Positions 1 through 8,243 of a DNA stretch of 64,000 nucleotides are shown here, one piece after another (the first letter of the stretch is position 1; every line of letters starts with the position of its first letter). Under the pieces are notes generated by a model. That model worked only from the letters and a program-made list of their open reading frames with translations. It had not been told where the DNA came from and did not search any database. Both the position numbers and the translations under genes were made by a program. Source of the DNA: Lactiplantibacillus paraplantarum. Its GTDB lineage: Bacteria > Bacillota > Bacilli > Lactobacillales > Lactobacillaceae. The stretch covers positions 1,674,001 to 1,738,000 of the forward strand of contig NZ_CP032744.1 of the NCBI RefSeq assembly GCF_003641145.1, written 5' to 3'.

Positions 1-53
1 AGCGCGTCAATTACTCGATGAAACACTGAGTAATTGACGCGCTTTATTTTTTA
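1..53 (+). terminator. Rho-independent terminator
   Basis: A perfect 16-bp inverted repeat (1-16 with 28-43, 11-nt loop) is followed by a T-rich tract at 44-53. It would end a plus-strand transcript entering from the left of the window. Confidence 0.85.
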
Positions 54-257
54 TGGCAATAGGACCAAGCCGTGTTCGGTGTCACTGAAGCCTGTACTGA
101 CTGCACCAATGAATTAATGCAACACCCACATTAATTTTATTGGCTAAGCAATACTCAACTTCAATCTGAAGGTCAGCGTAGAATAATCATCCAGCTAATT
201 ACGCATGGTACTTAGTTGATCTATTATGAAGCATGACTAAAATAAGATAATTAGTTA

Positions 258-1056
258 CACGTTATGCTAGTTGCTATTTAGCATTAGTCATGATTAAAAC
301 GTGCCAAGTTTAGATTGTTATACGTCAGCCAGTACGCGTCCTATGTCGACCTCCGGGGCTGGGTGCCAATTGCTGGAACGTAGCCGACGTCGATTTGAGC
401 TAACGCCCAACCCGCGTCATCTCAAATACGAGTCTTATTCTAAGCCGGAAGAAATGCACTTCCAGCTAAGAATAATTTGGCTACTGAGCATTGTCACCCA
501 GCCCCTCCAGTCGGGTGAGCCGTCAATGAGTATTTTTTGCGTGAGTATTTTATGGTATGGGAATTCTTCGATACTAAGTTACTAATTTAGCAATCGTAGT
601 ATTGGTGCAGCTTGATATCACGCTAACAGTCGAATCACAAATTTACCGTTTATCAAAAACAACGATAAGTCTATCAAAAGGCCGAGTACATCCCTGTCAG
701 CCATTCGAATACCATCTCGACTGGAAGGCGTTTCTGCCAATGCTCAGCACTGCAAGAGTGTGAGGTTCAGACGAGTTGAGACTGAGGATTAGCCTAGCTA
801 ACCGGAAGTCTCAGTCTGACCTGAACACGTTTCACCAATATGGTATTAAGGCGTGGAAGACCAGTATTTAAGACGTGGGTTGCGGCTTAAATCTGTGTCC
901 ACCACGTTCCATCAATTGGCAGAAATGCCTGGAGGTCGGTATAGGACACATTTATCCAGGCAGGTTTACACTAACCTGAACTGTTCCAGCAGTTCTAAGC
1001 TGGCTGCCTTTGAGCTTAAGAACTTGGCACGTTTTAATCATGATTCATCCTAAATT
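258..1056. repeat. Inverted-repeat intergenic element, copy A (about 800 bp)
   Basis: The left end (258-308) and right end (about 1021-1056) are imperfect inverted copies of each other and share the inner motif ATCATGATTAAAACGTGCC in opposite orientation (left copy AGTCATGATTAAAACGTGCC). The interior has no credible gene. It holds the structured 151-nt core (355-505), a second segment shared with copy C (about 701-745), and a hairpin with arms near 777-784 and 812-819. The right end stops about 14 nt from the stop codon of the NADH oxidase-like gene. There is no transposase, so it resembles a MITE-like non-autonomous element. An intergenic structured RNA with repeat borders is the alternative. 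Confidence 0.75.
355..505 (+). ncRNA. Structured core of repeat element A
   Basis: The core folds as a long rod: P1 355-365 with 495-505 (11 bp), P1a 367-374 with 487-493, and P1b 380-385 with 479-484. Above it is a three-way junction with arm P2 (391-399 with 421-427) and arm P3 (435-451 with 459-475). Copy D has the same span, and the only differences I found are three bases in the P3 loop. The orientation as RNA is inferred from the asymmetry of the element. No promoter was identified, so transcription is unproven. Confidence 0.45.
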
Positions 1057-1069
1057 AAACGATGAAGGA

Positions 1070-2458
1070 CTATTGCCAATTACCGCGAGCAGTAACCCGC
1101 GGGGTCTGATTGCCGTACTGATACTCTTGCTTCACCGCCAACTGGCCCACCAAGTTCAAGTAATTAAATGGCTGATCAAAATTGGGCTGGAAAAACATAT
1201 CGACATAGGCCAAGTCATCAATCGTATTTTGGTTCTGAATCATGACTGAAATCGTATTGGCCGCCTGAGCAATGTCATGGCGGCTCCAAAACTGGGCCCC
1301 TAGTAAATGCCGATTTTGATAATCATAAACTAAATCAATGGTCACCTTAGCCGTGGTCGGCATATATGCCGGTCGCCAATTACCTTGATAAACAGCGTGG
1401 CGCACGGGTAACTTTTTCTTCTGAGCCGCGCCTAACGTTAAACCCGTGGTCGCCATCGTGTGATCAAATAATTGCATCGCAGATGTTGCTTGTGTCCCCA
1501 TATATGGATGAAGATTGCCGAAAACATTAATTCCAGCTAAGGCTCCTTGACGCAAGGCGTTGGTTGCTAAGGGGGTATACGCCGGCTGTCCAGTGGGATT
1601 AAAGTTAACCATACAAGCATCGCCAGCCGCATAAATATCAGGATTCGAGGTTTGCACATAATCATTGATCAAAATGGCCCCGTGGCGATCCATCGCCACC
1701 TGCCCACGTAATAATTCCGTATTCGGCATAAAGCCCGCACAGACGACAGCTAGATCAACTTCATAATCCCCTTGGGCAGTTTCGACCAATAATCGATCAG
1801 CATCACTAGTTGCAAAGCCAGTGACTCGTTCATTCAAATGAACATCAACATCATGATCCCGTAATAATTCAGCGGCAGCATTAGCCATTTCCGGGCCAAG
1901 ATAATTATTTAAGATTTGCTCATGTGAATGAAAGAGTGTCACCTGATGCCCCATACTAGCATAGCTTTCCGCCAATTCGGTCCCCATATAACCTGCCCCA
2001 ACAATGGCAACGTGTTGGCCTGCTTGTAAGGATTGATATAACTGTTGTGCTTGCTGATAGTTCTTGCACAATAAGACTTTCTCATGATCAATTCCCATAA
2101 TTGGTGGCACAACTACTGACGAACCAGTTGTCATAATCAACTTATCGTAGTGATCAATGAACACCGCACCAGTTAACATATTAGCAACCTGAACTGTTTT
2201 CTGTGTCGTATCAATTCTTAAGACATTATGTTGAGTTTTAACTTGCGCACCCAATTTGATTAAATCTTGCGGCGTCGCATAAAACATATCCTCGAGGTGT
2301 TGGATGACCCCCGTTAAGTATAAGTAAATACCGCTTGAAACAAACGAGATATTGTCATTTCGTTCATAAATCGTCACTTCCGTCTCCGGATGTCGGGTTA
2401 GAATCTGTCGTGCCGCTGCTGTACCTGCATGGGTACTGCCAACGATAATTACTTTCAT
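1070..2458 (-). CDS. nox: NADH oxidase/peroxidase-family flavoprotein with Cys-to-Ser change
   Basis: Member of the NADH oxidase, NADH peroxidase and CoA-disulfide reductase flavoprotein family, 462 residues, near the usual length. The N-terminal FAD site is VIIVGSTHAGTAAA. The NADH-binding Rossmann motif is VAIVGAGYMGTELAE near residue 150. A second FAD motif, YAAGDA, lies near 275, followed by the C-terminal dimerisation domain. Water-forming members carry a redox-active cysteine in a motif like SFLSCG near residue 42. Here that segment reads SFVSSG, so the cysteine is serine. In the family, loss of this cysteine shifts oxygen reduction toward hydrogen peroxide, so the product here may be peroxide (inference). 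The gene is monocistronic, and its 3' end abuts repeat element A. Confidence 0.85.
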   Translation of the reverse strand: MKVIIVGSTHAGTAAARQILTRHPETEVTIYERNDNISFVSSGIYLYLTGVIQHLEDMFYATPQDLIKLGAQVKTQHNVLRIDTTQKTVQVANMLTGAVFIDHYDKLIMTTGSSVVVPPIMGIDHEKVLLCKNYQQAQQLYQSLQAGQHVAIVGAGYMGTELAESYASMGHQVTLFHSHEQILNNYLGPEMANAAAELLRDHDVDVHLNERVTGFATSDADRLLVETAQGDYEVDLAVVCAGFMPNTELLRGQVAMDRHGAILINDYVQTSNPDIYAAGDACMVNFNPTGQPAYTPLATNALRQGALAGINVFGNLHPYMGTQATSAMQLFDHTMATTGLTLGAAQKKKLPVRHAVYQGNWRPAYMPTTAKVTIDLVYDYQNRHLLGAQFWSRHDIAQAANTISVMIQNQNTIDDLAYVDMFFQPNFDQPFNYLNLVGQLAVKQEYQYGNQTPRVTARGNWQ

Positions 2459-2618
2459 ATTACCGCATCTTCCATTCTTCCAGATTTGCCACGCTATTAG
2501 TCATCACGTTTAACGTTTACTGCTATTCACTTATTATATCGCGTACTAAATCATTTGTATATGGACGAGATCATCTCAATTAAACATTGTTAAAATCTGG
2601 TTATGACCAAGTCTAGCC

Positions 2619-3224
2619 TTACAACCACTGATTAGCCTTCGCCACGCGAATCGCTTCTAATCGATTGTGAACCCCCAGTTTGCTAAAAATAGCGGATAAG
2701 TAATTACGAGTCGTCCCTGCTGACAAGTATAAATTAGCGGCAATTGTCTTCGTGGGCAACCCTTTCTCGGCTTCGATCAAAACTGCTAATTCCCGTTCGG
2801 TCAATGGGTTGTTGTCTGCTGATAACATGTTCGTGACCAGCTCGGGCGCATAGATGGTGCGGCCAGTCATCACAGCTCGAATCGCATCGATCAGGTCATC
2901 ACTCGGACTATCTTTTAACAAATATCCCGCGACATTGGCTTTAACCGCTCGTTCAAAATAACGACGTTGCGCAAAGGTCGTCAAAACAATCACTTTCGTC
3001 GCTAGCTGCAAACTGGCCAATCGATCAGCAACATCCAACCCGGTCATCCCCGGCATTTCGATATCAAGAATTGCGACATCTGGTTGCAATGCTGGCAACT
3101 CCTGCCAGGCGTTTAGCCCATCTACTGCGCTACCCACCACGTGTAGATCATCTTCTAGTTCCAGTAATTGGGTCAAGGCAGAATTCAACATACTTTGGTC
3201 TTCTGCTAAGTATAAAGTTATCAT
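2619..3224 (-). CDS. NarL/LuxR-family response regulator (DesR/LiaR-like)
   Basis: A 201-residue two-domain response regulator. The receiver domain (about 1-120) has the acidic pair ED at 8-9, the phosphoacceptor Asp54 in AILDIEMPG, and a conserved Thr/Lys pair (VLTTFA, LLKDSPSDD). The C-terminal LuxR-type helix-turn-helix (about 135-201) includes NPLTERELAVL and LSAGTTRNYLSAIF. It directly follows the cognate kinase, with its AAAGGAG ribosome site inside the kinase 3' end. It probably controls the upstream ABC transporter genes in the same operon. TGACA/TGTCA half-sites upstream of the operon are candidate binding sites. Confidence 0.9.
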   Translation of the reverse strand: MITLYLAEDQSMLNSALTQLLELEDDLHVVGSAVDGLNAWQELPALQPDVAILDIEMPGMTGLDVADRLASLQLATKVIVLTTFAQRRYFERAVKANVAGYLLKDSPSDDLIDAIRAVMTGRTIYAPELVTNMLSADNNPLTERELAVLIEAEKGLPTKTIAANLYLSAGTTRNYLSAIFSKLGVHNRLEAIRVAKANQWL

Positions 3225-3233
3225 GCTGGCTCA

Positions 3234-4343
3234 CTACTCCTTTGGTAAAGTTAAAATTAACTGGGTGCCGCGCCGACTACTCGTGATGACAAAGGTGCCC
3301 TGTTTGGCTTGTAGCCGAGTACGCATCCCGGCAATCCCGTTGGCGCCCTGACGAGTCAAGGTCCCACCCTTACCGTCATCTTGCAGCTTAATCTGATAAA
3401 TTTTTGCCGTCTCGACAAAATCAATCCGCACCTCGTGCGCGCGTGCGTGGCGCATCACATTGGTCATGGCTTCAACTAACACCGCCGCAAAACAGCTTTG
3501 GACCGTTGTCGGCCACTTGGTTGCTTGTGTCTCACCAGCTGTCGTCGTCCATACACCGGCCGCCGCTAGATTATGAGTTTGGGCCAACAAGACTTCTGTG
3601 AGTGATTGTTCGTGTAAATTATTGACGATTTCGCGAACTAACTGTAGATTTTGGCGACTGGTCTGTTCGATTTCGTCCAGTTCTGATACCACTTTATCAG
3701 GTGCTTTGACGAGTAATTTTTTGGCCAATTCCGTTTTAAGTGTAATCATTGAAAAGCTCTGTCCGAGGGTATCGTGCAAGTCACGCGCGATTCGTTCACG
3801 CTCGTTACGTTCCACAATTGTTTTTAATCGGCGGTTAGTTTGGTTGAGTTGGCGCTGTCGTTCAACTGACCGCGAAAAGGTATACGCGAGTATGGGTGAT
3901 AACAATGGAAAAACTAAGCCCATCACGTCACCATTATGCCACCCAAACGCACCGGGATACTGCAAATAGTCTCGTATACAGCCAGCAATTAAAAAGACAT
4001 AATAACCCGCAGCAAAACCATAAAATTCTCGTTTAGGCCGGCGACCAAGTAAAAAACTCACTTGCCAGCCGGGAAAGATGATCATAAAATTGTTAGCCGC
4101 AAATACCGCAAACAGTCCCGTCACAACAAGCTCCGCTGGCATCGTCACTGCACGCCAATGCGGTTTCTCAACAACTAAGATGTATAATACAAGAAAGCCA
4201 GCAATCATCATTAGCCAGAACCAATCATGCCAAGTTTTTGCTGGTATATAAATCGCAATTGTATACGGCAAATAGGCGAGCCACACGTAGCTCGTCCATT
4301 CGATCGTCTTCAATTTATTTTTATAATGCGTCAACAACGCCAT
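3234..4343 (-). CDS. Membrane sensor histidine kinase, HPK7 type
   Basis: A sensor kinase of the DesK/LiaS/NarX class. Several hydrophobic segments span residues 12-155. A coiled stretch leads to the dimerisation/phosphoacceptor box RERIARDLHDTLGQ, with His190. A HATPase domain with the N-box VEAMTNVMRHARA and a DDGKGG glycine box completes the C-terminus. I chose the ATG at 4343, giving a 23-nt overlap with the permease gene and probable translational coupling. An upstream TTG at 4382 would add 13 residues but has no better ribosome site. There is no large extracellular sensor domain, so it probably senses within the membrane or through the ABC transporter (inference). Confidence 0.9.
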   Translation of the reverse strand: MALLTHYKNKLKTIEWTSYVWLAYLPYTIAIYIPAKTWHDWFWLMMIAGFLVLYILVVEKPHWRAVTMPAELVVTGLFAVFAANNFMIIFPGWQVSFLLGRRPKREFYGFAAGYYVFLIAGCIRDYLQYPGAFGWHNGDVMGLVFPLLSPILAYTFSRSVERQRQLNQTNRRLKTIVERNERERIARDLHDTLGQSFSMITLKTELAKKLLVKAPDKVVSELDEIEQTSRQNLQLVREIVNNLHEQSLTEVLLAQTHNLAAAGVWTTTAGETQATKWPTTVQSCFAAVLVEAMTNVMRHARAHEVRIDFVETAKIYQIKLQDDGKGGTLTRQGANGIAGMRTRLQAKQGTFVITSSRRGTQLILTLPKE

Positions 4344-5091
4344 GCCCCCGTTTAAGTCCCCGCTGAATCCCCCAACTAACAATCACTAATAGGCCGCACA
4401 CCCACAGCCCGATGCCAAACAAATCGATTAATTTCAGTGTACCATGGGTGCCCCAGTTGACCAACAAATCGTTCACATAATATGTTGGCAGTCGTTTACC
4501 AACCGCCTGTAGCCAACTTGGCAATATGTTAATAGGCCACCATAGGCCACTAATAATGGCCATCGGAAAGGTAATTAAATTACTAGCGACACTCAACGTT
4601 TCGGCACGGTTCAAAAATGAGAGTCCAACGCCCATCAGCAATGTCGGTAATTGACCAATCAGGGCAATTCCAAGTATCCCTAGCCATTGAAACACGGTTA
4701 AATCAACGTGGTTAACAACGACCGCAAGCGTGCCTAAAATAACGACCGTTAGCGCATTCATCCCCAAACTCATTATTCCAATTGAACGATAGTACGGTAC
4801 TACCCCGTGTGGCGTTAACCGTAACCACCGTAATAGTCCCCGTTCCCGGTCATGCATTAGAATCTGGGCAATACTGAACAGCGCACTGATTGTCCCACTA
4901 TAAACGATCATGCTGCCCATGTAAGACCGATTAAAAAATGCGATTTGCGCCGTGGTGCCACCGGTAACCATTACTTTTGTAAATAACAAGTAAAAAGCTG
5001 CTGGCATCACCAAGGCAAAGAACTGAAACGCTGCGTTGCGAATAATCAAACGCCGGGCATCAAATCTTAGTTGTGCCATTAAAATTTTCAT
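4321..5091 (-). CDS. ABC-2 type transporter permease
   Basis: A 256-residue integral membrane protein with about six hydrophobic segments in the ABC-2 family pattern, including the cytoplasmic segment HDRERGLLRWLRLTPHG typical of drug and lantibiotic exporters. It overlaps the ATPase gene by 4 nt (ATGA) and the kinase gene by 23 nt, so ATPase, permease, kinase and regulator form one tightly coupled operon. By analogy with linked two-component and ABC systems, it probably exports a membrane-active compound or lipid. The substrate cannot be read from the sequence. Confidence 0.88.
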   Translation of the reverse strand: MKILMAQLRFDARRLIIRNAAFQFFALVMPAAFYLLFTKVMVTGGTTAQIAFFNRSYMGSMIVYSGTISALFSIAQILMHDRERGLLRWLRLTPHGVVPYYRSIGIMSLGMNALTVVILGTLAVVVNHVDLTVFQWLGILGIALIGQLPTLLMGVGLSFLNRAETLSVASNLITFPMAIISGLWWPINILPSWLQAVGKRLPTYYVNDLLVNWGTHGTLKLIDLFGIGLWVCGLLVIVSWGIQRGLKRGHGVVDAL

Positions 5092-5975
5092 GCCGAGACC
5101 CCCTTCGTCAGATGAACAAAAATATCCGTCAATGATTCACGACTGATTGAGACTTGATGCAATTCACTGATTATTGGCATCATCGCTTGCAGCGTAGCGT
5201 CACCGTTTTCACTACTCATGCGTAGTTCATCACCTTGCTTAGTAACCGCAGTTACTGCCGCTAAATTCGTAAACCGGCTCGTCGGCAATGCCGTTTGGCA
5301 ACGAATCTCTACTTGTTGATATTGTTTTTGCAACGCGGCAAACGAGCCTTGAAAGACAAAGTGCCCGTCTTTCAGCAACATAATTCGATCAGCGATGGCT
5401 TCAATCTCCGGTAAGTAATGACTGGTAATGATAATGGTTTTACCAGCGGCTTTTAAGCGCCTAATTTGTTGCCAAAATGTCTGTTGCGCATTGGTATCCA
5501 TGCCAACGGTCGGCTCGTCTAAAAATAATAAATCAGGATCACCTACCAGTGCTAAAGCAAAGGTGACTCGTCGCAACTGTCCTCCTGATAATGCTGTCAA
5601 GCGTTGCTGGGCTAAATCTTGTAATTCCAATGAGGTTAATAATGCCTGCCAATCAAATTCAGGCAGCCGTTGTGCTGCAGCTAGCATTAACATATCACGC
5701 ACCGTCACGCCTTGAATTGCCATATCACCCTGCAACATTGATCCAATCTTTAATCGTGCCGCCAAACTACCAGCTACTTGCCCGAACACCTTGAGATGGC
5801 CCTGTTGAACCCGTTTGATCCCTAATAGCAAGTTTAACAACGTCGTTTTACCGGCCCCATTTTCACCAATCAAACCAACAATCTCGCCCGGCACAATCGT
5901 CATATTAATATCAGTCAAAACTGACTGTTGACCATAACTAAATGCAACCTTAGTTGCTTCAATCAACGGTGTCAT
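5088..5975 (-). CDS. ABC transporter ATP-binding protein
   Basis: A 295-residue ATPase of the CcmA/DrrA class. Walker A is GENGAGKTTLLN (about residues 36-47), the signature is LSGGQLRRV, Walker B is DLLFLDEPT and the switch histidine lies in TIIITSHY. The C-terminal 80 residues form the extra domain common to ABC-2 exporter ATPases. It is the first gene of the operon with permease, kinase and response regulator. The start ATG is preceded by AAAGGGGGCG. A TATAGT -10-like box lies about 25 nt upstream without a good -35 box, which fits an activator-dependent promoter. Confidence 0.92.
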   Translation of the reverse strand: MTPLIEATKVAFSYGQQSVLTDINMTIVPGEIVGLIGENGAGKTTLLNLLLGIKRVQQGHLKVFGQVAGSLAARLKIGSMLQGDMAIQGVTVRDMLMLAAAQRLPEFDWQALLTSLELQDLAQQRLTALSGGQLRRVTFALALVGDPDLLFLDEPTVGMDTNAQQTFWQQIRRLKAAGKTIIITSHYLPEIEAIADRIMLLKDGHFVFQGSFAALQKQYQQVEIRCQTALPTSRFTNLAAVTAVTKQGDELRMSSENGDATLQAMMPIISELHQVSISRESLTDIFVHLTKGVSA

Positions 5976-6037
5976 TCTAACCGCCCCCTTTAATGACTAT
6001 AGTGTACGTCAGTGTAATCGGATCGAGTAGTCGCGTT

Positions 6038-6073
6038 TGTCATGACTATCAGGTGACAAATGTCATTATGACA
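6038..6073. promoter_or_regulatory. Candidate operator with four TGTCA/TGACA half-sites
   Basis: Half-sites lie at 6038-6042 (TGTCA), 6054-6058 (TGACA), 6061-6065 (TGTCA) and 6069-6073 (TGACA). They form the palindromes TGACAAATGTCA (6054-6065) and GTCATTATGAC (6062-6072). The cluster lies about 65-100 nt upstream of the ABC ATPase start and upstream of a -10-like box with a poor -35. It is a plausible autoregulatory site for the LuxR-type regulator of the same operon. Confidence 0.5.
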
Positions 6074-6103
6074 ACACTGAGCAGTCAGAATGAGACGCTG
6101 TGA

Positions 6104-6144
6104 CAAAAAAATGAACTTCTAAGTTTACACCAGAAGTTCATTTA
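6104..6144 (-). terminator. Rho-independent terminator
   Basis: Arms 6109-6120 and 6132-6143 form a 10-12 bp stem, and the minus-strand transcript then runs into seven T residues. It ends the small membrane protein gene at 6166. Confidence 0.85.
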
Positions 6145-6165
6145 AATCACACTTAATGACATGAG

Positions 6166-6315
6166 TCACCGTGCCTTCAATGCCCAGTGCGCCAATTGTG
6201 AAACGACAATAATCACAATAACACCAATAGTACGCACACTCAATGACAGCGTTCGACTATAAAAGAGCCACACAGCCAACCCCAATACTTCGGCACCAAA
6301 AATCACAAACTTCAT
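6166..6315 (-). CDS. Small two-helix membrane protein, unknown
   Basis: From the ATG at 6315 the product is 49 residues, beginning MKFVIFGAEVLG and ending ALKAR, with two hydrophobic segments separated by a short SRTLSLSVRT linker. The frame is open back to a TTG at 6369, but those extra 18 residues are polar and lack a clear ribosome site. A possible GTG lies just upstream, with GGTGGA in front. A strong terminator follows immediately, which supports a real transcription unit. I do not recognise a family. Confidence 0.5.
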   Translation of the reverse strand: MKFVIFGAEVLGLAVWLFYSRTLSLSVRTIGVIVIIVVSQLAHWALKAR

Positions 6316-6546
6316 TTGCAACACATCCGATCCACCAGCCCATTTGCGACTAGTATACGGGCTAATCAAGCTAATGTCGATTGAATTGCTATTATTTACT
6401 AGCTATAATTCCAACTGTGATTTCACACAGCTATTGCACACGTTGTTGCTCGTCATCATTCAATACGAGGTTAGATGACTTTTTGTTCTGACCAGCTTTC
6501 ATGTTAAACTTAACCTATGTCACAACTAAAATAAGGAGGTCGACCA

Positions 6547-7002
6547 TTGTTAATTAAGCCGATACACCCTGCTGATCGAACACCGCATTTGATTAGCCAA
6601 TTAACGCAGCTTTGGCGACAGTCCGTCGATGCCAGCCACCACTTTCTGACGCCCGCTGAAATCACGGCCATTGAACAGGAAGTCCCCACGGCATTACGAA
6701 CCGTCCCACAACTGCTCATTGCCATGAATGAACAGAACGAGCCAACCGGTTTCATTGGTATTGATGGTTCACTGATAGCCATGCTCTTTATTACCCCCAC
6801 TGCTAGTGGCACTGGTATTGGAACTGCCTTACTGCAAACTAGTATTCAGGATTATGGTGCCACAACGGTTACGGTGAATGAACAGAACCCGCGGGCACAG
6901 CAATTTTATGAACACCGTGGTTTTTACGTCACAGATCGCCAAGCAACTGATGATCAGGGCAGACCGTATCCATTATTAACCATGACTTACAGCACTGACT
7001 AA
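6547..7002 (+). CDS. GNAT-family N-acetyltransferase
   Basis: A 151-residue acetyltransferase. The acetyl-CoA binding motif is ASGTGIGTALLQ (about residues 77-88), and the C-terminal GNAT strand/loop reads VTVNEQNPRAQQFYEHRGF. The start is TTG, chosen because AAGGAGG lies 8 nt upstream and no ATG is nearby. The overall pattern resembles the YjaB/ElaA-like single-domain group. The substrate is unknown. A terminator directly follows, and its loop holds the -35 box of the marR promoter, so the two units are tightly packed. Confidence 0.85.
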   Translation: MLIKPIHPADRTPHLISQLTQLWRQSVDASHHFLTPAEITAIEQEVPTALRTVPQLLIAMNEQNEPTGFIGIDGSLIAMLFITPTASGTGIGTALLQTSIQDYGATTVTVNEQNPRAQQFYEHRGFYVTDRQATDDQGRPYPLLTMTYSTD

Positions 7003-7033
7003 AAAACGACCGGCTTGACAAAGTCGTTTTTTT
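7001..7033 (+). terminator. Rho-independent terminator after GNAT gene
   Basis: AAAACGAC (7003-7010) pairs with GTCGTTTT (7023-7030), followed by T residues. The loop contains TTGACA (7015-7020), which doubles as the -35 box of the next promoter. Confidence 0.8.
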
Positions 7034-7063
7034 CATAAATAATGGACTTGTCCACTATTTATG
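7015..7063 (+). promoter_or_regulatory. marR promoter with overlapping palindromic operator
   Basis: TTGACA at 7015-7020 and AATAAT at 7038-7043 are spaced 17 nt. A 30-nt palindrome (7034-7063, 14-nt arms around a 2-nt centre, one mismatched pair) covers the -10 box and start region. This is the expected layout for autorepression by the MarR protein encoded just downstream. Confidence 0.75.
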
Positions 7064-7073
7064 AAAAGGAGTT

Positions 7074-7508
7074 GTGATTATCGAATATTTCAGTCTAACT
7101 AAATATATTGCGGGCATCTACCGCGAATCCAAGAACAGTATCAACACCCAATTAAAGGCACTAGACATCCGAGCAACTGAAAGTGATCTATTACTAGTTG
7201 TTTACGATCACCCGGCCCAAACCCAAAAGGAACTGGCCGCTAATCTGATACTTGATCCCAGCTTATTGGCTCGCACCGTCCGTCAGCTTGAACAGCGTCA
7301 ACTCGTCACTCGTTTTCGTGACCCCGCCGATCAGCGTAGTCTGAGAATTAGTTTAACACCAGCGGGTGAACAAATTGCGACTGCCATTAAAAAAACGTTG
7401 ATTGATTGGTGGCACGACTTCTTCACTGCCCATCCAGAAGTTAATGAGCAAATCTTTACAACCCAACTACAACAAGTTTATTTAGGCTTACAAGAGAAAA
7501 GAGATTGA
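7074..7508 (+). CDS. MarR-family transcriptional regulator
   Basis: A 144-residue winged-helix regulator. The recognition region reads TQKELAANLILDPSLLARTVRQLEQ (about 61-85), and the wing has the family motif RDPADQRSLRISLT. The start appears to be GTG at 7074, close behind AAGGAG, so the exact start is slightly uncertain. Its stop lies 7 nt before the YczE-like membrane protein gene, so the two form an operon. The palindrome over the promoter suggests autorepression relieved by a small ligand. The likely output is control of the membrane protein gene (inference). Confidence 0.9.
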   Translation: MIIEYFSLTKYIAGIYRESKNSINTQLKALDIRATESDLLLVVYDHPAQTQKELAANLILDPSLLARTVRQLEQRQLVTRFRDPADQRSLRISLTPAGEQIATAIKKTLIDWWHDFFTAHPEVNEQIFTTQLQQVYLGLQEKRD

Positions 7509-7515
7509 AGTCACA

Positions 7516-8166
7516 TTGAAAGAATTCATTAAACGCTTTGGGGTCCTCGTGATTGGTATTTTGTGTATGTCGGCCGGCGTCGCACTCTCTAAATTATCCT
7601 TACTAGGGACTTCTCCGATTTCAAGTATTCCGAACGTTATCAGCAATATTACGGCAATTCCAATTGGCCAGTTGACAATTGTCTTCATTTTCATTTTAGT
7701 TCTACTGGAGGCCCTCGTTTTGCGCCGGCAGTTCTCCTGGCAAAACTTATTACAATTAATTCCGGGCAGCCTGTTCGGTTGGTTCATCGATGCTTTTGTG
7801 AAGGTTTTTCATAACCTCCCTAATCAAACATACATCGAGCAACTCGGACTTGTCTTAATGGGAACGGTGCTCTTATCGTTAGGCGTCTTTTTAGAAGTCA
7901 ATTCGCACGCCATCATCATGCCTGGTGAGGGACTGCCGAACGCCATCGCACTCATTCATCAACTCAAGTTTGCCAAAGTCAAAGTTTATAATGATTTCAT
8001 TTTGATTGGCATTTCGCTAGTCTTGGCACTTGGCTTTACCCACTCTTTAGCGGGCGTGCGGGAAGGAACCCTCATTGCGGCCTTTTTAACTGGGCGACTC
8101 GTAAATTTCTTTACCGAACATGCCAATCGATTTGTTGATTGGATGACACCAGTTGCTGGTGATTAA
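7516..8166 (+). CDS. YczE-like/YitT-related integral membrane protein
   Basis: A 216-residue membrane protein with about five to six hydrophobic segments and the family-like segments GVALSKLSLLGTSPISSIP and MPGEGLPNAIA. It resembles the YczE group (Bacillus homologue next to the sfp locus), whose function is unclear. The start is TTG at 7516, 7 nt after the marR stop. A perfect 16-bp stem terminator follows. Co-transcription with marR suggests inducible expression. Confidence 0.75.
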   Translation: MKEFIKRFGVLVIGILCMSAGVALSKLSLLGTSPISSIPNVISNITAIPIGQLTIVFIFILVLLEALVLRRQFSWQNLLQLIPGSLFGWFIDAFVKVFHNLPNQTYIEQLGLVLMGTVLLSLGVFLEVNSHAIIMPGEGLPNAIALIHQLKFAKVKVYNDFILIGISLVLALGFTHSLAGVREGTLIAAFLTGRLVNFFTEHANRFVDWMTPVAGD

Positions 8167-8184
8167 TCTTCAGCATTGTCCAAT

Positions 8185-8219
8185 AAAGCCACGGTCACTA
8201 GTTAGTGACCGTGGCTTTT
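8185..8219 (+). terminator. Bidirectional terminator
   Basis: A 16-bp stem (8185-8200 with 8203-8218) ends in T residues on the plus strand. On the minus strand the tail is poorer but may also serve the convergent HAD gene. Confidence 0.88.
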
Positions 8220-8243
8220 GCTGTCAGTGTTCATCGCAATGTT

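Noticed and set aside
301..585. 94-codon ORF in repeat A, partly repeated in copy D (56846-57028)
   Set aside because: There is no ribosome site and the start codons differ between copies. The shared reading frame follows from near-identical DNA whose conservation matches RNA helices. Copy B breaks the frame.
4343..4382. Longer histidine kinase starting at TTG 4382
   Set aside because: It would overlap the permease by 62 nt and has no good ribosome site.
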